Below are positions 63,630-64,000 of a DNA stretch of 64,000 nucleotides, in pieces. The notes below the pieces were generated by a model, which saw only the letters and a list, made by a program, of their open reading frames with translations, was not told the origin of the DNA and searched no databases. Origin of the DNA: JAAEPI01 sp964352625. Its GTDB lineage: Bacteria > Bacteroidota > Bacteroidia > Cytophagales > Cyclobacteriaceae. The first letter of the stretch is position 1, and every line of letters begins with the position of its first letter. The DNA lies in contig CAYGSD010000007.1 in NCBI GenBank assembly GCA_964352625.1, forward strand, positions 1-64,000, read 5' to 3'. The position numbers and the translations under genes are program-made.

Positions 63630-64000
63630 CTAATCAAACAACTCCAACTGTACAGGCAAAAGCTGAAACGTACGGCGGTGGTGGGTGGTGGAACCAAATG
63701 CCCGCAAACCGTCTCGATGCTTCTTGGTAGGATATCCCATATTGGTTTCCCAGCCATACTCCGGAAAATCTATTGCCAACTGACGCATGAGATCGTCTCG
63801 ATAGGTTTTCGCCAAAATGGATGCTGCCGCTATGGAGTAATACTTGCCATCTCCTTTGATGATGCACTCGTGCGGAATGTCATTGAAGGGCTTGAACCGA
63901 TTGCCATCAATCAGCAATAACTCCGGCCTTACTTTCAGCTGTTCGATCGCCCGATGCATGGCCAGATAGCTGGCATTGAGAATGTTGATTTCATCAATCT
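63630..64000 (-). CDS. rnhB: Ribonuclease HII, truncated by the window edge
   Basis: The frame runs off the right edge on the minus strand, so only the C-terminal about 120 residues are seen; the ATG at 63959 is internal. The fragment contains INILNASYLAMHRAIEQL, LLIDGNRF, the substrate loop SIAAASILAKTYRDDLM (with the RNase HII lysine/histidine helix), and NMGYPTKKHRDGLRAFG, all characteristic. RNase HII removes single ribonucleotides from DNA. The N-terminal catalytic GxDE is outside the window. Confidence 0.92.
   Translation of the reverse strand, partial: IDEINILNASYLAMHRAIEQLKVRPELLLIDGNRFKPFNDIPHECIIKGDGKYYSIAAASILAKTYRDDLMRQLAIDFPEYGWETNMGYPTKKHRDGLRAFGSTTHHRRTFQLLPVQLELFD

Noticed and set aside
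1..64000. tRNA, rRNA or CRISPR array
   Set aside because: No cloverleaf, rRNA-like stretch or regularly spaced direct repeats were found reading both strands.

Overview
The window reads as a contiguous piece of a chromosome from a gliding or marine-type member of the Bacteroidota, most likely the Cytophagales. The pointers are two SusC/SusD outer-membrane uptake pairs, the type IX secretion (T9SS) proteins PorU and PorV, a secreted protease with a T9SS C-terminal sorting tail, several TAnnTTTG-type (Bacteroidota -7) promoter boxes, no Shine-Dalgarno-like spacing, and families typical of that phylum (DUF7935-like, DUF2911, PD40-OmpA, WG repeats). LpxB and HldD show a lipid A/heptose outer membrane. 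Genes are densely packed, often with ATGA or TAATG stop/start overlaps. The longest non-coding gap is 242 bp (7231-7472). I see no rRNA, tRNA, CRISPR or prophage.

Layout. 1-7230 (+): housekeeping run (partial membrane protein, YkvA-like, NAD-binding protein, dtd, lepA, folD, queE) ending in a PorE-like TPR / beta-propeller / OmpA lipid-peptidoglycan linker. 7473-16171 (+): SusC-SusD-lipoprotein operon with a strong terminator, then a T9SS-exported subtilisin-like protease. 16232-17691 (-): small secreted protein and hldD. 17750-24537 (+): queD, a second SusC-SusD pair, lpxB, a lipoprotein. 24540-25541 (-): two tandem small acetyltransferases with a ferredoxin/CDGSH protein. 25664-32512: RRM protein, glycosyltransferase, TetR-ABC1 kinase pair, SirB1-like protein, Tat-type amidase, an unknown membrane protein. 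32604-39233: DegT aminotransferase, then a minus-strand run of a HhH membrane protein, a 1327-residue DUF4011-type SF1 helicase with a Vsr-like tail, and a HEAT-repeat protein. 39305-42686 (+): hemA and a WG-repeat protein. 42683-48639 (-): MBL hydrolase, pssA, porU, porV. 48671-53810 (+): FAD oxidoreductase, a giant pseudo-peptidase/TolB/barrel protein, yicC. 53857-57538: DUF2911, lipoprotein, MazG, DUF2721, comB, gcvT. 57598-59515 (-): xth and csaA, split by a RAYT-type transposase element. 59591-63533: convergent GH15 enzyme and OtsA-OtsB trehalose synthase/phosphatase. The window ends inside rnhB.

How it fits together. Envelope biology dominates: lipid A, heptose, phosphatidylserine synthesis, T9SS export (PorU removes the sorting tail and works with PorV; the PorE-like protein would anchor the machinery), and TonB-dependent uptake. 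The SusCD-lipoprotein operon beside an exported protease suggests peptide scavenging, though that is inference.

The two items most worth following are (1) a compact RAYT element at 58483-59142, bounded by inverted 30-bp REP-like palindromes and by two 121-bp direct copies of host DNA that carry the csaA 3' end and the xth promoter, and (2) the HhH / DUF4011-helicase-nuclease / HEAT gene run (33710-39233), which resembles single-gene helicase-nuclease defence proteins but with two extra co-oriented genes.
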